Below, in pieces: positions 61,155 through 64,000 of a DNA stretch of 64,000 nucleotides. The stretch is from NCBI RefSeq assembly GCF_900099905.1, contig NZ_FNEE01000007.1, positions 62,001-126,000 of the forward strand. The letters run 5' to 3'. The DNA comes from Mesorhizobium muleiense. Its GTDB lineage: Bacteria; Pseudomonadota; Alphaproteobacteria; Rhizobiales; Rhizobiaceae. The first letter of the stretch is position 1. Each line of letters opens with the position of its first letter. The position numbers were made by a program, and so were the translations under genes. The notes below the pieces were generated by a model that worked only from the letters and a program-made list of their open reading frames with translations, was not told the DNA's origin and searched no databases.

Positions 61155-64000
61155 TCTCCGAATTCTGCATCCGCAGACCTGTCGCCACCCTGCTCATGTC
61201 GTTTGCGCTCGTGCTGGGCGGGCTGTTCGCTTACAGGTTCCTGCCGGTGGCCGCTCTGCCGAGCGCCGAGTTTCCGGTGGTCAATGTCTCGGCCTCGCTG
61301 CCCGGCGCCTCGCCGGAAACCATGGCGACCTCGGTGGCAACGCCGCTGATCAAGCAGTTCACCACCATCGCCGGCATCGATTCGATCTCGACCACCAACG
61401 CGCTCGGCTCGACCTCGATCGCCATCCAGTTCGTGCTTAACCGCGATATCGATGCGGCCGCCGCCGACGTGCAGGCGGCGATCGCGCGAACGCAGCGGCA
61501 ATTGCCGCCCGAGATGACCAGCCCGCCGAGCTACCGCAAGGTCAATCCGGCCGATGCGCCGATCCTGCTGATGTCGCTGGTCAGCGACACGGTTCCGCTG
61601 ACCGATCTCGATGCTTTTGCCGAGAATGTGATCTCGCCGTCGCTGTCGACGATCGAAGGCGTGGCGCAGGTCTCGATCTTCGGCCAGCAGAAATACGCGG
61701 TGCGCGTCCAGATCGATCCGACGGCACTCGCCGCACGAGGCATTTCGATCGACCAGCTGCAGACGGCGATCGCCTCGGCCAACAGCAACACGCCGCTCGG
61801 CGTGCTGCAGAACGACAAGCAGCAGCTGACGATCACCGCCAATACCCAACTGAACAACGCGGCGGGATTTTCCAACATCATCATAGCCACCAGGAACGGC
61901 CGTCCGGTGCGGCTCGGCGAGGTGACCCGCGTCATCGATTCGGTCGAGACCACGACGACGGCAAGCTGGTACGACGGCACCCGCGCGATCATCATGGCGG
62001 TGCAGCGTCAGCCCGATGCCAACACCGTCGACGTTGTCGACCGGGTCAAGGCGATGCTGCCGTCCTTCCAGGATCAGATGCCGGCGGCGGCCGGCATCCG
62101 GTTGCTCAACGACCGCTCGACGTCGATCCGCGAGGCGGTCGACGACGTGCAGTTCACGCTGCTGCTCACCATCGCGCTGGTGGTGATGGTGATCTTCCTG
62201 TTCCTGCGCCGGGTAACGGCGACGATCATCCCGGCGGTGGCGGTGCCGATCTCGCTGATCGCCACGCTCGGCGCCATGTTCCTGTTCGGCTTTTCCATCG
62301 ACAACATCTCGCTGATGGGGCTGACGCTGGCGGTCGGCCTTGTCGTCGACGACGCGATCGTCATGCTGGAGAACATTTTTCGCCACATGGAGGAGGAGGG
62401 ACTCTCGGCCTTCGACGCGGCACTCAAGGGTGCGCGCGAAATCGGCTTCACCATTATTTCGATCTCGATCTCGCTGGTCGCTGTGTTCATCCCCGTGCTT
62501 TTGATGGGCGGCGTGATCGGGCGCATCTTCAACGAGTTCGCGGTGGTGGTGACGGTCGCCATCCTGGCCTCGATGTTCGTGTCGCTGACGCTGACGCCGA
62601 TGCTGTGCTCGCGGCTCTTGTCGGTTTCGAGGGCTGAGCGCGAAGCAGCGCAGGGCGAAGGTCACAGGCACAATTTCTTCATGCGGGGTTATGACTGGCT
62701 GCTGACAGTTTGCCTGCGGCACAGGTTCCTGGTTCTTCTCGTCTTCATTGGGACGGCCGCACTGTCGGCCTGGCTGATCCAGACCTCGCCGAAGGGCTTC
62801 TTTCCGCAGGAGGATATCGGCCAGATTTCGGTGACGACCACCGCGCGCCAGGACATCTCGTTCGACGCCATGGTGAAGCTGCAGGGGCAAGTGGCTGATG
62901 TCTTTACCCATTCACCATATGTCTCGCATGTCGGGTGGTCGGTGGGCAGCGGCGACAACGCACTCAACCAGGGCCGGCTCTACGTGCAATTGAAGGACAA
63001 GGACCAGCGCCCCGATATCGACAAGGTGCTCTCGGATCTGCGGCGGCAGCTGGCCAATGTCCCCGGCATCGAGACCTTCATGCAGCCGGTGCAGAACCTG
63101 CGGCTCGGCGCGCGCGCTTCGGCCAGCGCCTATCAACTCGTCGTGCAGGGCCTCGACATCGGCGCGGCGGACAACTGGGCGCAGAAGCTCACCGACGCGA
63201 TGGCCGCCGACCGTAACGCCTTCACCGACGTCACCAATGACTTGCAGAACAACGCCCTGCAGGCGTCGCTGGTGATCGACCGCGACAAGGCGGCGACGCT
63301 CGGCGTCGACACCGATACGTTGCGCTCCAGCCTCTATGGCGGTTTCGGCACCGAGCAGGTCTCGACCATCTTCGGTTCGGCCGACAGCTACGAGGTGATC
63401 ATGGAGCTCGACCCGAGGATCGAGTGGTCGCCAGAAAGGATGCTGGCGATCAAGGTAAGGACGGCCAGCGGCAGCCTGGTGCCGCTCGGCGCCTTTGCCC
63501 GCGTCGATCGGACCGCCGGCGCCTTGACCGTCAATCAGCTCGGCCAGCTTCCGGCGGTGACCATTTCCTACAACCTGCCGCAGGGCATCGCGCTCGGCGA
63601 CAGCGTGAGCCGCATCGATGCGCTGAAGGAGAAGATCGGCATGCCAGCGACGATCTCGACCACTTTTTCGGGCACGGCGAAAACTTTTCAGGATTCGCTT
63701 GCGAACCAGGGCCTGCTGATCGCCGGCGCGATCCTGACCATCTATATCGTCCTCGGCATCCTCTACGAGAGTTTTATCCATCCGCTCACCATCCTGACTG
63801 GACTGCCGTCGGCGGTGCTCGGCGCGCTTGTTGCACTGCAGCTTGCGGGGATGGACCTGTCGGTGATCGCGGTCATCGGTATCCTGATGCTGATCGGCAT
63901 CGTCAAGAAGAACGGCATCATGATGATCGACGTCGCGCTCGAACTCAGGCGCGAGGGGATGTCGCCGCTCGAGTCCATTCACAAGGCCTGCCTGATGCGC
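61151..64000 (+). CDS. RND efflux pump (HAE1/MdtB-C-like), 3' cut by window end
   Basis: The frame opens at ATG 61151 (MISEFCIRRPVATLLMSFAL) and is unbroken for 950 codons to the window edge, so roughly 80-100 residues are missing. The fourth helix carries the proton-relay Asp pair in LAVGLVVDDAIVMLEN; a second set of porter and membrane repeats follows, up to GIVKKNGIMMIDVALELRRE. The N-terminal helix and the ALPSAEFP stretch resemble the MdtB/MdtC subgroup. Proton-driven multidrug export across the envelope. Confidence 0.93.
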   Translation, partial: MISEFCIRRPVATLLMSFALVLGGLFAYRFLPVAALPSAEFPVVNVSASLPGASPETMATSVATPLIKQFTTIAGIDSISTTNALGSTSIAIQFVLNRDIDAAAADVQAAIARTQRQLPPEMTSPPSYRKVNPADAPILLMSLVSDTVPLTDLDAFAENVISPSLSTIEGVAQVSIFGQQKYAVRVQIDPTALAARGISIDQLQTAIASANSNTPLGVLQNDKQQLTITANTQLNNAAGFSNIIIATRNGRPVRLGEVTRVIDSVETTTTASWYDGTRAIIMAVQRQPDANTVDVVDRVKAMLPSFQDQMPAAAGIRLLNDRSTSIREAVDDVQFTLLLTIALVVMVIFLFLRRVTATIIPAVAVPISLIATLGAMFLFGFSIDNISLMGLTLAVGLVVDDAIVMLENIFRHMEEEGLSAFDAALKGAREIGFTIISISISLVAVFIPVLLMGGVIGRIFNEFAVVVTVAILASMFVSLTLTPMLCSRLLSVSRAEREAAQGEGHRHNFFMRGYDWLLTVCLRHRFLVLLVFIGTAALSAWLIQTSPKGFFPQEDIGQISVTTTARQDISFDAMVKLQGQVADVFTHSPYVSHVGWSVGSGDNALNQGRLYVQLKDKDQRPDIDKVLSDLRRQLANVPGIETFMQPVQNLRLGARASASAYQLVVQGLDIGAADNWAQKLTDAMAADRNAFTDVTNDLQNNALQASLVIDRDKAATLGVDTDTLRSSLYGGFGTEQVSTIFGSADSYEVIMELDPRIEWSPERMLAIKVRTASGSLVPLGAFARVDRTAGALTVNQLGQLPAVTISYNLPQGIALGDSVSRIDALKEKIGMPATISTTFSGTAKTFQDSLANQGLLIAGAILTIYIVLGILYESFIHPLTILTGLPSAVLGALVALQLAGMDLSVIAVIGILMLIGIVKKNGIMMIDVALELRREGMSPLESIHKACLMR

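Overview
The window looks like chromosomal core DNA of a rhizobial alphaproteobacterium, most likely Mesorhizobium or a close relative. Evidence: high GC throughout, a split circularly permuted tmRNA gene with the tag ANDNYAEARLAA, SspB next to DUF4169 and ribbon-helix-helix genes, a folA-hflK-hflC-degP cluster, and many short palindromic repeats of the type scattered through Rhizobiales genomes. I see no nod, nif, conjugation or phage genes, no rRNA, no tRNA and no CRISPR. The assignment is by recognition only.

Layout. 1-700: azlC (5' cut by the window) and azlD, branched-chain amino acid export. 713-4747 (minus): a tightly overlapping operon of an ECF sigma factor, a membrane anti-sigma-like protein, a periplasmic Metal_resist/CnrX-like protein, DUF1800 and a Tat-exported DUF1501 protein. 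4955-7074: a cupin gene divergent from a frameshifted winged-helix/TolB-N/TPR regulator. 7106-14947: housekeeping and conserved genes (aminopeptidase P, DUF1127, prmA, SCO, creA, hexapeptide transferase, iron permease-like, SDR, TMEM175). 15016-21358: a sugar-type catabolic locus with a LacI regulator, divergent from an oxidoreductase, isomerase and ABC importer operon that carries two LacI-type operators and a 162-bp palindrome inside the operon. 21368-24058: a UvrD/PcrA helicase with a repeat inserted in frame. 24267-34520: dienelactone hydrolase, EamA/Lrp pair, thioesterase, D-lactate dehydrogenase, a giant AsmA protein with a TolA-like tail, and sspB with its two small partners. 34639-36687: TetR regulator and Bcr/CflA efflux pump with an operator inside the promoter. 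36710-37162: terminator and ssrA. 37364-46989: thyA, the modABC molybdate transporter with a Mo-box and a one-domain ModE, cobF, folA and hflKC. 47128-54244: degP, serB, miaA, a diguanylate cyclase and a HerA-like ATPase. 54387-59757: a flavin monooxygenase, the ilvBN acetolactate synthase operon behind a leader-peptide attenuator, and a LysE exporter. 59925-64000: an RND efflux adaptor and pump, cut by the window end.

The most interesting signals are not new enzymes but small elements. A 107-bp two-hairpin repeat occurs three times, and one copy has broken the DUF2065 gene between hflC and degP. Another repeat is carried in frame inside the helicase. An almost leaderless leader peptide (MKTALILVVGKRVGKAV) controls ilvBN. 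An Lrp-family gene seems to start with CTG. The sigma/anti-sigma/periplasmic sensor trio is co-transcribed with DUF1800-DUF1501, a pairing whose purpose is not established.
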